This document shows positions 46,995-57,231 of a DNA stretch of 64,000 nucleotides, one piece after another (positions within the stretch are counted from its first letter, which is position 1; each line of letters begins with the position of its first letter). Below the pieces are notes generated by a model. It did not search any database. It saw only the letters and a program-made list of their open reading frames with translations, and was not told where the DNA came from. The stretch covers positions 2,018,406 to 2,082,405 of the forward strand of contig NZ_CP151800.1 of NCBI RefSeq assembly GCF_038449125.1. Direction: 5' to 3'. The DNA is from Kosakonia sp. BYX6. Lineage in GTDB: Bacteria; Pseudomonadota; Gammaproteobacteria; Enterobacterales; Enterobacteriaceae. A program made the position numbers and the translations under genes.

Positions 46995-47573
46995 TCAAGG
47001 TCTCAGGCCAATTTGCAGCGCCAGTGAACGAATAATCCCCGCCGTCATGCCCCAGACAAAATAATGCTGATACCAGGATAACCACACCCGATGCGCATTG
47101 CCGTGACGGTGGATGTCCAGGGGATGATAACGCCCAAGTCGCAGCGCTTCGGCGAGCGGCATTTCAAAGACAGCCGACACTTCATCTTCGCTGGCGTGAT
47201 AGTGCAAATCCGGGGGAATAATGCCGACGACCGGCGTGACCTGAAAGCCGGTGACGCTATCAACAGGCGGCAAAACGCCAATCACTTCAACCGCTTCCGG
47301 TGGGATAGCAACTTCTTCGTGCGCTTCGCGTAGCGCGGCGGCGATAAGCGTCGCATCCGTGCTGTCGACCGCGCCGCCGGGAAAGGCCACCTGACCCGCA
47401 TGTTTGCGCAAGAGCGATGAACGCTGAGTCAGCAGCAATCCAGGCTGTTCACGGCGCACGACAGGCACCAATACCGCCGCCTGGCGCGCGTTGATCGTTG
47501 CCGTATTCAGTTGCGGGCGTAAAAGTTGAAAACGCGATAAAAAATCATCCAGTGTTAAAGCAGGTTGCTCCAC
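46995..47573 (-). CDS. nudL: NudL, Nudix hydrolase (CoA-pyrophosphatase type)
   Basis: NudL (YeaB) is a predicted coenzyme A pyrophosphatase. The 192-residue protein has the Nudix box in [20 protein letters not shown] followed by AHEEV (about 75-99), with the UPF0035-type region [18 protein letters not shown] just before it. The start is GTG at 47573, four bases after the pabB stop, so translation is coupled to pabB. sdaA lies downstream on the same strand with a 174-base gap. Confidence 0.94.
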   Translation of the reverse strand: MEQPALTLDDFLSRFQLLRPQLNTATINARQAAVLVPVVRREQPGLLLTQRSSLLRKHAGQVAFPGGAVDSTDATLIAAALREAHEEVAIPPEAVEVIGVLPPVDSVTGFQVTPVVGIIPPDLHYHASEDEVSAVFEMPLAEALRLGRYHPLDIHRHGNAHRVWLSWYQHYFVWGMTAGIIRSLALQIGLRP

Positions 47574-47576
47574 GAA

Positions 47577-48929
47577 TCATCTCTCCAGTTGCCGCAAGAT
47601 ACGGTTAACTTTATCAAAGGTTTCCTGATATTCCGCTTCTTCCTGGCTATCGGCGACGATCCCACCTCCGGCAGAGCAGTAAATTTGCCCGTTGCAGGCG
47701 GTTAATGTGCGGATCGTGATGCTGGTATCCATATTGCCGCAAAAACTGAGATAGCCGATGCTGCCACACCAGGCGTTGCGCCGGTGCGGCTCCAGTTCAT
47801 CAATAATCTCCATCGCCCGGACTTTTGGCGCACCGGTAATGGAACCGCCCGGAAACGCGGCGCGTAACAAATCCGTGGCATGCCGTCCGGTGGGGAGCTT
47901 CGCTGTCACGGTGCTGACCAAGTGATGTACCGCAGGGAAAGGCTCAACGACGAACAATTCCGGTACGCGCACTGAACCGGGAGTCGCGACTCGACCAATG
48001 TCATTACGCATTAAGTCGACAATCATCAGGTTTTCAGCGCGATCTTTCGTTGATGCGGCAAGCTTTACGGCCTGCTGCGCATCGGCTTGCGGATCGGCGA
48101 GGCGCGGCAAAGTGCCCTTGATCGGGCGGGTTTCGATGTTATCGCGCTCAAGGCGGATAAAGCGCTCCGGCGACAGACTGAGAATCGTTCCTTGCGGCAG
48201 ACGTAAAAAAGCGCTGAACGGCGCACGATTCTCACGGTTTAACCGGACAAAAGCCTGCCATTCATCGCCGGTATATTGCGCCTGAAAACGTTGTGCGAGG
48301 TTGACCTGGTAGCAGTCACCGCTGTGCAACCAGGCTTGCACCTGGCGGAATTTTTCGCCGTATTCGGCGCGACTCATATTGGCTTGCCAGCCGGACGTCA
48401 AGTGGAAATCATCCTGCGGCGGCGCGTTTTGTGCTTGCAGCCACGCCAGGCGAGCATGTACATCGCCGTGGCTTAATAACGTGACTCTCTGCAACTGGTG
48501 ATCGACCACCAGTGCCCAGTCATAAATGCCGATCGCCATATCCGCCAGCGCGATATCCTGTGTGGCGTGGGAGGGCAGCCTTTCAAAACGCCGCCCTAAA
48601 TCGTAGCCAAATAAACCCATTGCGCCGCCCAGAAAAGGCAAATCCGGGTTCGGTTCGCAGTGCAAATTGCACTTATCCAACGCCTGTTGCAGCAATTGCA
48701 ACGGATCACCGCTATGCTCATCTTTATCGTTAATGGTGGTGGTTTCGCCACGCGTTATGATTGTCATCAGCGGGGCTGCCACCAGAATATCGAAGCGGTT
48801 GTGCGGGTGATCCGCGTGACCGGAATGCAGCAGCATGACCCACGGTTGTGCGTTAAGCGGGGCGAAGTAGTGCTCAGCGGCGTCCGGGCGCCACGGCAAC
48901 GAGATAACGTTGGGGGATAATGTGTTCAT
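47577..48929 (-). CDS. pabB: PabB, aminodeoxychorismate synthase component I
   Basis: PabB turns chorismate and ammonia (supplied by PabA) into 4-amino-4-deoxychorismate for folate synthesis. The 450-residue protein shows the chorismate-binding motifs RFIRLERDNIETRPIKGTLP with the PIKGT lysine typical of PabB, DLMRNDIGRVATPGSV, and AFPGGSITGAPKVRAMEII. It is a few residues shorter than in E. coli. The divergent yoaH shares its 82-base upstream region. Confidence 0.96.
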   Translation of the reverse strand: MNTLSPNVISLPWRPDAAEHYFAPLNAQPWVMLLHSGHADHPHNRFDILVAAPLMTIITRGETTTINDKDEHSGDPLQLLQQALDKCNLHCEPNPDLPFLGGAMGLFGYDLGRRFERLPSHATQDIALADMAIGIYDWALVVDHQLQRVTLLSHGDVHARLAWLQAQNAPPQDDFHLTSGWQANMSRAEYGEKFRQVQAWLHSGDCYQVNLAQRFQAQYTGDEWQAFVRLNRENRAPFSAFLRLPQGTILSLSPERFIRLERDNIETRPIKGTLPRLADPQADAQQAVKLAASTKDRAENLMIVDLMRNDIGRVATPGSVRVPELFVVEPFPAVHHLVSTVTAKLPTGRHATDLLRAAFPGGSITGAPKVRAMEIIDELEPHRRNAWCGSIGYLSFCGNMDTSITIRTLTACNGQIYCSAGGGIVADSQEEAEYQETFDKVNRILRQLER

Positions 48930-49011
48930 TGATCCTGACTCGTGTGTCTTCGCTGGCGAAGAGCGCAGACGCGTGAAATAATTAGCGCCGTCAATTTAGC
49001 AGGAGTTCACG

Positions 49012-49197
49012 ATGTTTGCAGGTTTACCGTCCCTCAGTCACGAACAGCAGCAAAAAGCAGTGGAGCGTATTCAGGAGCTCATGGCCGGTGGCATGAGCAG
49101 CGGGGAAGCGATCACTAAAGTGGCCCAAGAGTTGCGCGCCAACCATACCGGCGAGCGGATTGTGGCGCGTTTTGAAGATGAAGACGAAGACGAGTAA
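49012..49197 (+). CDS. yoaH: YoaH, UPF0181 small protein
   Basis: YoaH is a 61-residue protein of unknown function. It is highly charged, with the conserved N-terminus [20 protein letters not shown] and an acidic C-terminal tail (FEDEDEDE). A CAGGAG site precedes the ATG. It is divergent from pabB and converges with yoaB, whose stop is the next base. Confidence 0.93.
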
Positions 49198-49542
49198 TTA
49201 CGCCGCGGCAATAATTTTGATTTCAACTTTGTAACGCGGATTCATCAGTTTAGCCTGAACGGTGCAACGCACCGGCGCATGACCGGCAACGACCCACGCA
49301 TCCCAGGCTTTATTCATGGCGGCAAAGTCGTTGCTATCGGCGAGAAAAATGGTGGCATCAAGAATACGGGACTTATCGCTGCCTTGCTTTGTCAGAATCG
49401 CGTCGATTTGCGCCAACGTATTGGTTGTTTGCTCGAACGCATCGGCGTCCAGGTTTTCCGGCACGCCGGTGTAGTAGATCGTCTGGTTATGGATGACTAC
49501 ATCAGACCAACGAGCTTCCGCATCAATACGCACAATTGTCAT
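49198..49542 (-). CDS. yoaB: YoaB, RidA-family deaminase-like protein
   Basis: YoaB belongs to the YjgF/RidA family, whose members hydrolyse reactive enamines or imines from PLP enzymes. The 114-residue product shows YTGVPENLDADAFEQTTNTL, ATIFLADSNDFAAMNKAWDAW and the substrate-binding Arg in GHAPVRCTVQA. The start MTIVRID at 49542 follows AAAGGAAAAGG; an in-frame ATG at 49566 is weaker. sdaA nearby is an iron-sulfur and not a PLP enzyme, so a direct partnership is not implied. Confidence 0.93.
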   Translation of the reverse strand: MTIVRIDAEARWSDVVIHNQTIYYTGVPENLDADAFEQTTNTLAQIDAILTKQGSDKSRILDATIFLADSNDFAAMNKAWDAWVVAGHAPVRCTVQAKLMNPRYKVEIKIIAAA

Positions 49543-49655
49543 AACCTTTTCCTTTCTGTTTTCCATGTATTCGCGGGCAAGAGTGCCACAAAAACCTGGC
49601 TGGCGTAAATCCGCTCACCCTGACATAATCACTGTCGATTTAACCAGGGGGTAGT

Positions 49656-51566
49656 GTGACGGACGATTTTGCAACAGATGGCAGTCTTGCCAAAGCGATA
49701 CCGGGATTCAATCCGCGCGAGCCGCAACGTCAGATGGCGTATGCCGTTACCGAAGCGATTGAAAAAACGCAGCCGCTGGTGGTCGAAGCGGGAACCGGTA
49801 CCGGGAAAACCTACGCCTACCTTGCCCCCGCGTTACGCGCCGGTAAAAAAGTCATTATCTCCACTGGCTCGAAAGCCCTACAAGATCAACTCTACAGCCG
49901 CGATTTGCCGACGGTTGCCAAAGCGCTGGAATTTACCGGGCGCACGGCGCTGCTAAAAGGGCGCTCAAACTACCTCTGTATCGAACGTCTGGAACAGCAA
50001 GTGCTGGCCGGTGGCGATCTGCCTATACAGACGCTGAGTGATGTGATCCTGCTGCGCTCCTGGTCTAACCAAACGACCGACGGCGATATCAGCACCTGCG
50101 TCAGCGTGGCGGAAGACTCACAGGCCTGGCCGCTGGTTACCAGTACCAACGACAACTGTCTGGGCAGCGATTGCCCGATGTACAAAGACTGCTTTGTGGT
50201 GAAGGCGCGTAAAAAGGCGATGGACGCCGACGTGGTGGTAGTCAACCACCACCTGTTTCTTGCCGATATGGTGGTGAAAGAGAGTGGTTTCGGCGAATTG
50301 ATCCCCGAGGCGGAGGTGATGATTTTTGACGAAGCGCACCAGCTTCCGGATATCGCCAGCCAATATTTTGGTCAATCCCTCTCCAGCCGTCAGTTGCTCG
50401 ATCTGGCTAAAGATTTCACCATCGCCTACCGCACCGAATTAAAAGATACCGCGCAGTTGCAGAAATGCGCCGATCGGTTGGCGCAAAGCACGCAAGATTT
50501 CCGCTTACAGCTTGGCGAACCCGGTTATCGCGGGAACCTGCGCGAGCTGCTGGCCGATGCGCATATCCAGCGTGCGCTGCTGTTGCTCGATGACGCTCTG
50601 GAGCTGTGCTACGACGTGGCGAAGTTGTCGCTCGGGCGCTCTGCTTTATTGGATGCCGCGTTTGAGCGCGCGACGGTGTATCGCGCCCGGCTGAAACGCC
50701 TGAAAGAGATCAACCAGCCCGGCTACAGTTACTGGTACGAATGCACTTCGCGCAACTTTACCCTGGCGCTGACGCCGTTGACGGTGTCGGACAAATTTAA
50801 AGAGGTGATGGCGCAGAAGAAGGGCAGTTGGATCTTCACCTCCGCAACACTTTCGGTGAATGATGATTTGCATCACTTTACTGCGCGTCTCGGTATCGAC
50901 GACGCCGAATCGCTGCTGTTGCCAAGCCCGTTTGATTATGAGCGCCAGGCGCTGCTGTGCGTGCCGCGTAATCTGCCGCAGACCAATCAGCCCGGTGCCG
51001 CGCGCCAACTGGCGGCAATGCTTCGGCCAATGATTGAAGCGAATAATGGTCGTTGTTTTATGCTCTGCACCTCGCACGCCATGATGCGCGATCTGGCTGA
51101 GCAGTTTCGCGCCACCATGAGCTTGCCGGTTTTGCTGCAAGGGGAAACCAGTAAAGGCCAACTGTTGCAGCAATTTGTCAGCGCCGGTAACGCGCTGCTT
51201 GTGGCCACCAGCAGTTTCTGGGAAGGGGTTGATGTGCGCGGCGACGCGCTGTCGCTGGTGATTATCGATAAGCTGCCGTTTACCTCGCCAGAAGATCCGC
51301 TCCTGAAAGCGCGTATGGAAGATTGCCGCCTGCGCGGTGGCGATCCCTTTGATGACGTGCAATTGCCAGATGCGGTTATCACCCTGAAACAGGGCGTTGG
51401 CCGCCTGATCCGCGACATCGACGATCGCGGTGTGTTGGTGATTTGCGACAACCGGCTGGTGATGCGCCCATATGGCGCGGTGTTCCTTGCCAGCCTGCCG
51501 CCCGCGCCGCGCACGCGGGATATCCGGCGTGCCGTTGAGTTTCTTGCTTCTCCTCCGGCGCAGTAA
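49656..51566 (+). CDS. yoaA: YoaA, DinG-family Fe-S helicase
   Basis: YoaA is an XPD/DinG-like 5'-3' DNA helicase that in E. coli works with the HolC subunit in repair of stalled forks. The 636-residue protein has Walker A (EAGTGTGKT, about 43-51), the 4Fe-4S cysteines in CLGSDCPMYKDC (about 168-179), the DEAH box (DEAHQLPD, about 224) and motif VI (QGVGRLIRDIDDRGV, about 575). It starts at GTG after GGGGG. It is divergent from yoaB and followed by tsaB after 58 bases. Confidence 0.96.
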   Translation: MTDDFATDGSLAKAIPGFNPREPQRQMAYAVTEAIEKTQPLVVEAGTGTGKTYAYLAPALRAGKKVIISTGSKALQDQLYSRDLPTVAKALEFTGRTALLKGRSNYLCIERLEQQVLAGGDLPIQTLSDVILLRSWSNQTTDGDISTCVSVAEDSQAWPLVTSTNDNCLGSDCPMYKDCFVVKARKKAMDADVVVVNHHLFLADMVVKESGFGELIPEAEVMIFDEAHQLPDIASQYFGQSLSSRQLLDLAKDFTIAYRTELKDTAQLQKCADRLAQSTQDFRLQLGEPGYRGNLRELLADAHIQRALLLLDDALELCYDVAKLSLGRSALLDAAFERATVYRARLKRLKEINQPGYSYWYECTSRNFTLALTPLTVSDKFKEVMAQKKGSWIFTSATLSVNDDLHHFTARLGIDDAESLLLPSPFDYERQALLCVPRNLPQTNQPGAARQLAAMLRPMIEANNGRCFMLCTSHAMMRDLAEQFRATMSLPVLLQGETSKGQLLQQFVSAGNALLVATSSFWEGVDVRGDALSLVIIDKLPFTSPEDPLLKARMEDCRLRGGDPFDDVQLPDAVITLKQGVGRLIRDIDDRGVLVICDNRLVMRPYGAVFLASLPPAPRTRDIRRAVEFLASPPAQ

Positions 51567-51624
51567 TTTGCTACGGACTGTGGTAAGATGCGCGCCATTT
51601 TGTTGAAAGTGGACTGCTATACCC

Positions 51625-52320
51625 ATGCGAATTCTGGCTATTGATACCGCCACAGAAGCCTGTTCTGTTGCCCTGTGGAATGATGGTACGACCTTCGCTC
51701 ACTTCGAACTTTGCCCCCGCGAACACACGCAACGCATCCTGCCTTTGGTCAGGGATGCGCTTGGCGATGCTGAACTAAAATTACAACAATTGGATGCACT
51801 TGCCTTTGGGCGTGGCCCTGGGAGTTTCACCGGGGTGCGCATTGGCATTGGCATTGCGCAAGGTCTGGCGCTCGGTGCTGAATTGCCGATGATCGGCATT
51901 TCGACGCTCGCCACGATGGCGCAAGGCGCATGGCGTAAAACTGGCGCAACCCGTGTGCTGGCGGCAATTGATGCCCGCATGGGGGAAGTTTATTGGGCCG
52001 AGTATCAGCGCGATGCCGACGGCGTCTGGCACGGTGAAGAGACGGAAGCGGTGCTCAAACCGGAAGCGGTGAGTGAACGTTTGCAGCAGCTTGATGGCGG
52101 TTGGGCGACGGTGGGTACTGGCTGGCCTGCATGGCCGGATATGGCTGCCAATAGTCCTGTGACCTTGACCGATGGTGAGATTTTGCTGCCGACGGCGGAA
52201 GATATGCTGCCCATCGCTCGCCAGTTGTTTGCCGCGAATAAAACCGTCGCCGTTGAGCATGCCGAGCCGGTTTATTTGCGTAACGAAGTGGCGTGGAAGA
52301 AACTTCCTGGCCGGGAATGA
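51625..52320 (+). CDS. tsaB: TsaB, tRNA t6A synthesis protein
   Basis: TsaB (YeaZ) is the scaffold and dimerisation partner of TsaD in making threonylcarbamoyladenosine at tRNA position 37. The 231-residue protein has the ASKHA fold, with [15 protein letters not shown] at the N-terminus and [17 protein letters not shown] at about 62-78. It is essential in E. coli. yeaY follows after 36 bases, so the two probably share a transcript. Confidence 0.97.
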   Translation: MRILAIDTATEACSVALWNDGTTFAHFELCPREHTQRILPLVRDALGDAELKLQQLDALAFGRGPGSFTGVRIGIGIAQGLALGAELPMIGISTLATMAQGAWRKTGATRVLAAIDARMGEVYWAEYQRDADGVWHGEETEAVLKPEAVSERLQQLDGGWATVGTGWPAWPDMAANSPVTLTDGEILLPTAEDMLPIARQLFAANKTVAVEHAEPVYLRNEVAWKKLPGRE

Positions 52321-52356
52321 ATCTCAGTACTACCAACTGAGTTAAGGAGTCGCATC

Positions 52357-52944
52357 ATGGCGAATCAAAAAGGGGTAATGCGCTGGTTGCTGGCAGGGCT
52401 GGCAACGGCGGTGTTGAGTGGTTGTGTTTCTGTGCCTGACGCGATTAAAGGAACCAGTGCCACTCCGCAAGAAGATCTTGTGCGAGTGATGAATGCGCCG
52501 TCGCTGTATGTAGGCCAGGAAGGGCGCTTCGGCGGGAAAGTTGTCGATATCCAGAATCAGCAGGGGAAAACCCGGCTGGAAATTGCCTCAATGCGCCTTG
52601 ATAGTGGCGCCCGGCCTATCCTGGGCGAACCTTCCGTTGGGCGGATCTACGCCGAAGTAAACGGCTTCCTCGACCCGGTCGATTTTCGCAACCAGTTAGT
52701 GACGGTCGTCGGCCCGATTACCGGTACTGCCGAAGGCAAAGTCGGTAATGCGCCTTACAAATTCATGGTGATGCGGGTCGACGGTTACAAACGCTGGCGC
52801 TTGACTCAGCAGGTGATGATGCCACCGCAACCTATTGACCCGTGGTTCTGGGGCGCAGGGCCGCATCCGTGGCGCGCAGGCTACGGCGGATGGGGCTGGT
52901 ACCCTCCTGAGCCTGCCCGCGTCGAGACGGTCGTTACCGAGTAA
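52357..52944 (+). CDS. yeaY: YeaY, Slp-family outer-membrane lipoprotein
   Basis: YeaY is a lipoprotein of the Slp family, whose role is unknown; in E. coli it belongs to the sigma-E regulon. The 195-residue precursor has a lipobox LSGC at about residues 20-23, followed by the Slp domain ([40 protein letters not shown]). The C-terminus is Pro/Trp/Gly-rich ([20 protein letters not shown]). Residue 24 is not Asp, so export to the outer membrane is expected. AAGGAG precedes the ATG. Confidence 0.93.
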   Translation: MANQKGVMRWLLAGLATAVLSGCVSVPDAIKGTSATPQEDLVRVMNAPSLYVGQEGRFGGKVVDIQNQQGKTRLEIASMRLDSGARPILGEPSVGRIYAEVNGFLDPVDFRNQLVTVVGPITGTAEGKVGNAPYKFMVMRVDGYKRWRLTQQVMMPPQPIDPWFWGAGPHPWRAGYGGWGWYPPEPARVETVVTE

Positions 52945-52969
52945 TTTCTTGTTTTGCCAAGAAAAAGAG

Positions 52970-52993
52970 ACAGCGGCCTGGCCGCTGTTTTTG
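52970..52993 (+). terminator. Terminator after yeaY
   Basis: ACAGCGGCC and GGCCGCTGT form a stem with a two-base centre, followed by TTTTG. Confidence 0.87.
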
Positions 52994-53060
52994 TATTGAT
53001 TGATTTATAAGAAAAATAATTAGTGATGTGCTTCGCAACCTTCATACCGGTTAATTAATA

Positions 53061-53077
53061 AACTGGTACGCTGAGTT
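53061..53077. promoter_or_regulatory. FadR operator upstream of fadD
   Basis: AACTGGTACGCTGAGTT matches the known FadR operator form (AGCTGGTCCGACGAGTT type) at both half-sites. It lies 73 bases before the chosen fadD start. FadR represses fadD until long-chain acyl-CoA is present. Confidence 0.82.
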
Positions 53078-53149
53078 AATATTATGTTAATGACTTGTTT
53101 ATTATCTGGGGTTGCGATGACACAAAATACGTATTTTAGAGGTGATTCA

Positions 53150-54838
53150 TTGAAGAAGGTTTGGTTAAACCGTTATCCCTCCGATGTGCCTGCGGAGATC
53201 AATCCCGACCGTTATCAATCCCTGGTTGAACTGTTTGAGAATTCCACGGCGCGTTATGCTGACCAGCCCGCATTTATCAATATGGGCGAGGTGATGACGT
53301 TTCGTAAGCTGGAAGAGCGTAGCCGGGCATTCGCCGCTTATCTCCAGCAAGGTTTAGGGTTACAGAAGGGCGACCGGGTCGCCTTAATGATGCCAAACCT
53401 GCTGCAATATCCTGTCGCGTTATTTGGCATTCTGCGCGCGGGCATGACTGTGGTGAATGTGAACCCGCTTTATACCCCGCGTGAACTGGAACATCAGCTT
53501 AACGACAGCGGTGCGGCGGCGATTGTTATCGTCTCTAACTTTGCCCATACGCTGGAAAAAATTGTCGATAAAACCCAGGTGCGCCACGTCATTCTGACGC
53601 GCATGGGCGATCAGCTTTCCACGGCGAAAGGCACGCTGGTGAATTTCGTCGTCAAGTACGTTAAACGCCTGGTACCGAAATACCATCTGCCGGATGCCAT
53701 CTCGTTTCGCCGTGCGCTGCATAACGGCTACCGCATGCAGTATGTGAAACCGGAAGTGGTTGCGGATGATTTAGCCTTCCTGCAATACACCGGCGGGACG
53801 ACCGGCGTGGCGAAAGGCGCGATGCTGACTCACCGCAATATGCTGGCGAACCTCGAGCAGGTAAATGCCACTTACGGCGGGCCATTGTTACATCGTGGCA
53901 AAGAGCTGGTGGTAACCGCGTTGCCGCTGTACCACATTTTCGCGCTGACGATGAACTGCCTGCTGTTTATCGAATTGGGCGGACAAAACCTGCTGATCAC
54001 CAACCCGCGCGATATTCCCGGTCTGGTCAAAGAACTGAGCAAATACCCGTTCACCGCGATGACCGGGGTGAACACGCTGTTCAACGCCTTGTTGAACAAT
54101 GAAGAGTTCCACAAACTCGACTTCTCCTCGATGCACCTTTCCGCTGGTGGCGGTATGCCGGTGCAACAGGCGGTCGCCGAGCGTTGGATGAAGCTGACCG
54201 GTAAATATCTGCTGGAAGGTTATGGCCTGACAGAGTGTTCGCCGCTGGTGAGCGTTAACCCGTACGATATTGATTACCACACGGGCAGCATCGGCCTGCC
54301 GGTGCCGTCGACAGAAGCCAAACTGGTCGATGACGACAATAACGAAGTGCCGCCGGGCCAGCCGGGCGAGTTGTGCGTGAAAGGGCCGCAGGTGATGCTC
54401 GGTTATTGGCAACGCCCGGACGCAACGGATGAGATCCTGCGCGACGGCTGGTTGCATACCGGCGATATCGCGGTGATGGACGATGAAGGTTTTCTGCGCA
54501 TCGTCGACCGTAAGAAAGACATGATCCTGGTCTCCGGTTTCAACGTCTATCCGAACGAAATCGAAGATGTGGTGATGCAACACGAAGGTGTTAAAGAAGT
54601 GGCTGCTGTCGGCGTACCGTCAGAAAGCAGCGGCGAAGCAGTAAAACTCTTTGTCGTGAAAAAAGAGGCGTCACTGAGTGAGGCTGCGCTGATCGCTTTT
54701 TGTCGCCGACAACTCACCGGATACAAGGTGCCGAAGCAAGTTGAATTTCGCGATGAGCTGCCAAAATCGAACGTAGGTAAGATTTTGCGGCGAGAATTGC
54801 GTGACGAAGCGCGTGGCAAAGTGGACAATACCGCCTGA
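53150..54838 (+). CDS. fadD: FadD, long-chain acyl-CoA synthetase
   Basis: FadD activates fatty acids to acyl-CoA as they enter the cell, the first step of beta-oxidation and the source of the FadR ligand. The protein, 562 residues from a TTG start, has the adenylation motif [13 protein letters not shown] at about 213-225, [12 protein letters not shown] at about 360, and the hinge [20 protein letters not shown] at about 452-471. TTG 53150 has AGAGGTGA at good spacing and matches the known E. coli start. In-frame ATGs at 53084 and 53117 would add 22 or 11 residues. Confidence 0.96.
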   Translation: MKKVWLNRYPSDVPAEINPDRYQSLVELFENSTARYADQPAFINMGEVMTFRKLEERSRAFAAYLQQGLGLQKGDRVALMMPNLLQYPVALFGILRAGMTVVNVNPLYTPRELEHQLNDSGAAAIVIVSNFAHTLEKIVDKTQVRHVILTRMGDQLSTAKGTLVNFVVKYVKRLVPKYHLPDAISFRRALHNGYRMQYVKPEVVADDLAFLQYTGGTTGVAKGAMLTHRNMLANLEQVNATYGGPLLHRGKELVVTALPLYHIFALTMNCLLFIELGGQNLLITNPRDIPGLVKELSKYPFTAMTGVNTLFNALLNNEEFHKLDFSSMHLSAGGGMPVQQAVAERWMKLTGKYLLEGYGLTECSPLVSVNPYDIDYHTGSIGLPVPSTEAKLVDDDNNEVPPGQPGELCVKGPQVMLGYWQRPDATDEILRDGWLHTGDIAVMDDEGFLRIVDRKKDMILVSGFNVYPNEIEDVVMQHEGVKEVAAVGVPSESSGEAVKLFVVKKEASLSEAALIAFCRRQLTGYKVPKQVEFRDELPKSNVGKILRRELRDEARGKVDNTA

Positions 54839-54857
54839 GCTATGCGTTAGTCTCCCG

Positions 54858-54882
54858 AACGCCGGTCAATCCGGCGTTTTTT
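54858..54882 (+). terminator. Terminator between fadD and rnd
   Basis: AACGCCGG, TCAAT and CCGGCGTT form a stem-loop followed by a T-run. Confidence 0.88.
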
Positions 54883-54909
54883 ATGGGCGCAAACTGAAGA
54901 GAAGATGAT

Positions 54910-56037
54910 TTGAATTACCAGATGATAACGACGAACGACGCGCTGGCGGCTCTGTGTGAGGCCGCCAGTGCGTTTCCAGCCATTGCCCTGGATACCGAAT
55001 TTGTCCGTACCCGCACTTACTATCCGCAACTGGGGCTGATCCAGCTGTACGACGGCGAACGTGTGGCGCTGATCGATCCGCTGACCATCACCGACTGGAC
55101 GCCGTTTCGCGATTTGCTTACCAACACCCGCGTGACCAAGTACCTCCACGCGGGAAGCGAAGATCTGGAGGTTTTCCTCAATGCCTTTGGCGTACAGCCG
55201 CAGCCAATGATTGACACGCAGATCCTCGCCGCGTTTTGCGGTCGCCCGCTGTCATGGGGTTTCGCATCGATGGTGGAAGAGTTCACCGGGCTTGTGATCG
55301 ATAAGAGTGAATCCCGTACCGACTGGCTGGCGCGCCCGCTCACCGAGCGCCAGTGCGATTATGCTGCCGCAGACGTCTGGTATCTGTTGCCTATCGCCGG
55401 TAAGTTGATGGCGGAAACGGAGCAGGCAGGAAGGTTGGATGCCGCGCTGGATGAGTGCCGTTTGATGATGCAGCGTCGCCAGGAAGTGCTGGCGCCCGAA
55501 GACGCGTGGCGTGAAATCACCAACGCCTGGCAATTACGCACACGTCAGCTTGCCTGCTTGCAGCTCCTCGCCGACTGGCGTTTGCGCAAAGCTCGCGAAC
55601 GTGACCTGGCGGTCAACTTTGTGGTGCGCGAAGAGAACCTGTGGGCGGTGGCGCGTTACATGCCGGGCAGCATGGGCGAACTGGATAGTATTGGGCTTTC
55701 CGGCAGCGAAATCCGCTTTCATGGCAAAACCCTGCTGGCGTTAGTTGCGCAAGCGCAGGCGCTCCCGGATGAAGCATTGCCTGAACCCTTGCTCAACCTG
55801 ATGGATATGCCGGGTTATCGCAAAGCGTTTAAAGCCATTAAAGCGCTGGTGCAGAGTATTAGCGAAAGCAAAAGTATTAGCGCGGAGCTGCTGGCCTCCC
55901 GTCGCCAGATAAATCAGTTATTAAACTGGCACTGGAAATTGAAACCGCAAAATACAGCACCGGAATTAATTAGCGGCTGGCGCGGAGAAGTGATGGCCGA
56001 TCAGCTAAATGCGTTGCTAGCGGAATATCCGCGATAA
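54910..56037 (+). CDS. rnd: Rnd, ribonuclease D
   Basis: RNase D is a 3'-5' exoribonuclease that trims tRNA precursors and other small RNAs. The 375-residue protein has a DEDDy nuclease domain with IALDTEFVRT (about 20), LHAGSEDLEVF (about 80) and the Tyr-containing DYAAADVWYLL (about 150). Two HRDC-type helical domains follow (about 210-290 and 300-370). Translation starts at TTG, as is known for the E. coli gene. Downstream is minE, not the K-12 neighbour. Confidence 0.96.
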   Translation: MNYQMITTNDALAALCEAASAFPAIALDTEFVRTRTYYPQLGLIQLYDGERVALIDPLTITDWTPFRDLLTNTRVTKYLHAGSEDLEVFLNAFGVQPQPMIDTQILAAFCGRPLSWGFASMVEEFTGLVIDKSESRTDWLARPLTERQCDYAAADVWYLLPIAGKLMAETEQAGRLDAALDECRLMMQRRQEVLAPEDAWREITNAWQLRTRQLACLQLLADWRLRKARERDLAVNFVVREENLWAVARYMPGSMGELDSIGLSGSEIRFHGKTLLALVAQAQALPDEALPEPLLNLMDMPGYRKAFKAIKALVQSISESKSISAELLASRRQINQLLNWHWKLKPQNTAPELISGWRGEVMADQLNALLAEYPR

Positions 56038-56076
56038 AGACTGTAAATAATTACAGTATATTTGCGATGAAAAACA

Positions 56077-56105
56077 AAAAAGGCAGAAAATATTCTGCCT
56101 TTTTT
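56077..56105. terminator. Bidirectional terminator between rnd and minE
   Basis: AAAAAGGCAGAA, AATA and TTCTGCCTTTTT form a symmetric stem-loop with A and T runs on the two sides. Confidence 0.92.
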
Positions 56106-56126
56106 AATTCCCATAAATAGCGGAAT

Positions 56127-56393
56127 TTATTTCGTTTCTTCTGCTTCTGGCAAAGTAACGTTAAGTTCCAGAATGGAAATATCGTCCCCTTTTTGTTCCA
56201 GTTGCACCGACACCATTTCCGGATCAATCTGCACGTATTTGCAAATCACTTCCAGAATATCCCGCTTTAACTGCGGTAAATAATGCGGTTCAGCGTCACT
56301 GCGACGACGTTCTGCAACAATAATTTGCAGGCGCTCTTTAGCGATGCTGGCAGTGTTCTTTTTTCTGGAGAGAAAAAAGTCGAGTAATGCCAT
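56127..56393 (-). CDS. minE: MinE, division-site topological factor
   Basis: MinE drives pole-to-pole oscillation of MinCD by stimulating the MinD ATPase, so that FtsZ assembles only at mid-cell. The 88-residue protein has the N-terminal amphipathic membrane-binding stretch [15 protein letters not shown]. The anti-MinCD region (about 13-31, [15 protein letters not shown]) and the C-terminal topological-specificity domain follow. It is the last gene of minCDE, four bases after minD. Confidence 0.97.
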   Translation of the reverse strand: MALLDFFLSRKKNTASIAKERLQIIVAERRRSDAEPHYLPQLKRDILEVICKYVQIDPEMVSVQLEQKGDDISILELNVTLPEAEETK

Positions 56394-56396
56394 AAC

Positions 56397-57209
56397 TTAT
56401 CCTCCGAACAGGCGTTTGAGGAAACCTTTCTTCTCTTCTTCAATGAAGCGGAAAGGACGTTCTTCTCCCAGCAGACGGTCAACGGCATCGGCATAAGCTT
56501 TGCCGGCGTCAGCATCGGTATCCAGAATAACCGGTTCACCCTGGTTTGACGCGCGCAACACGGATTGATCTTCCGGAATCACGCCAACCAGTTTGATGCG
56601 CAGGATTTCCAGCACATCTTCCATACTCAGCATGTCACCACGGCTAACGCGGCCTGGGTTGTAGCGCGTCAGCAGCAGGTGCTCTTTAATCGGCTCATCA
56701 CCGTTTTCCGCACGACGTGACTTGGAAGCCAGAATGCCGAGGATGCGGTCAGAGTCACGCACGGACGACACTTCCGGGTTGGTGGTGATAATGGCTTCGT
56801 CAGCGAAGTAGAGCGCCATCAGCGCGCCTGTTTCGATGCCAGCCGGGGAGTCACAGACGATAAAATCGAAGTCCATCTTTTTCAGATCTTCGAGCACTTT
56901 ATCGACACCTTCACGGGTGAGGGCGTCTTTATCGCGCGTCTGCGATGCCGGGAGAATGTAGAGATTTTCAGTACGTTTATCTTTGATCAACGCCTGGTTC
57001 AAGGTGGCGTCGCCCTGGATGACGTTAACGAAATCGTAAACTACGCGGCGCTCACAACCCATGATCAGGTCAAGGTTACGCAGACCAATATCGAAGTCGA
57101 TAACGACCGTCTTCTTGCCCTTTTGGGCTAAACCAGTAGCGATGGCCGCGCTGGAGGTGGTCTTGCCAACGCCCCCTTTACCCGAAGTAACAACAATAAT
57201 GCGTGCCAT
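56397..57209 (-). CDS. minD: MinD, septum-site ATPase
   Basis: MinD is the membrane-cycling ATPase that recruits MinC to the poles. The 270-residue protein has the deviant Walker A motif KGGVGKTT (about residues 10-17), switch region DSPAGIETGAL (about 120), and the C-terminal amphipathic membrane-targeting helix ending KKGFLKRLFGG. It is full length and lies between minC and minE. Confidence 0.98.
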   Translation of the reverse strand: MARIIVVTSGKGGVGKTTSSAAIATGLAQKGKKTVVIDFDIGLRNLDLIMGCERRVVYDFVNVIQGDATLNQALIKDKRTENLYILPASQTRDKDALTREGVDKVLEDLKKMDFDFIVCDSPAGIETGALMALYFADEAIITTNPEVSSVRDSDRILGILASKSRRAENGDEPIKEHLLLTRYNPGRVSRGDMLSMEDVLEILRIKLVGVIPEDQSVLRASNQGEPVILDTDADAGKAYADAVDRLLGEERPFRFIEEEKKGFLKRLFGG

Positions 57210-57231
57210 AGGAGTTCCTTGTTAAAAGGGC

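Noticed and set aside
50646-51653. 335-codon minus-strand reading frame
   Set aside because: It is antisense to yoaA, which has all helicase motifs; no protein family is visible in the mirror frame.
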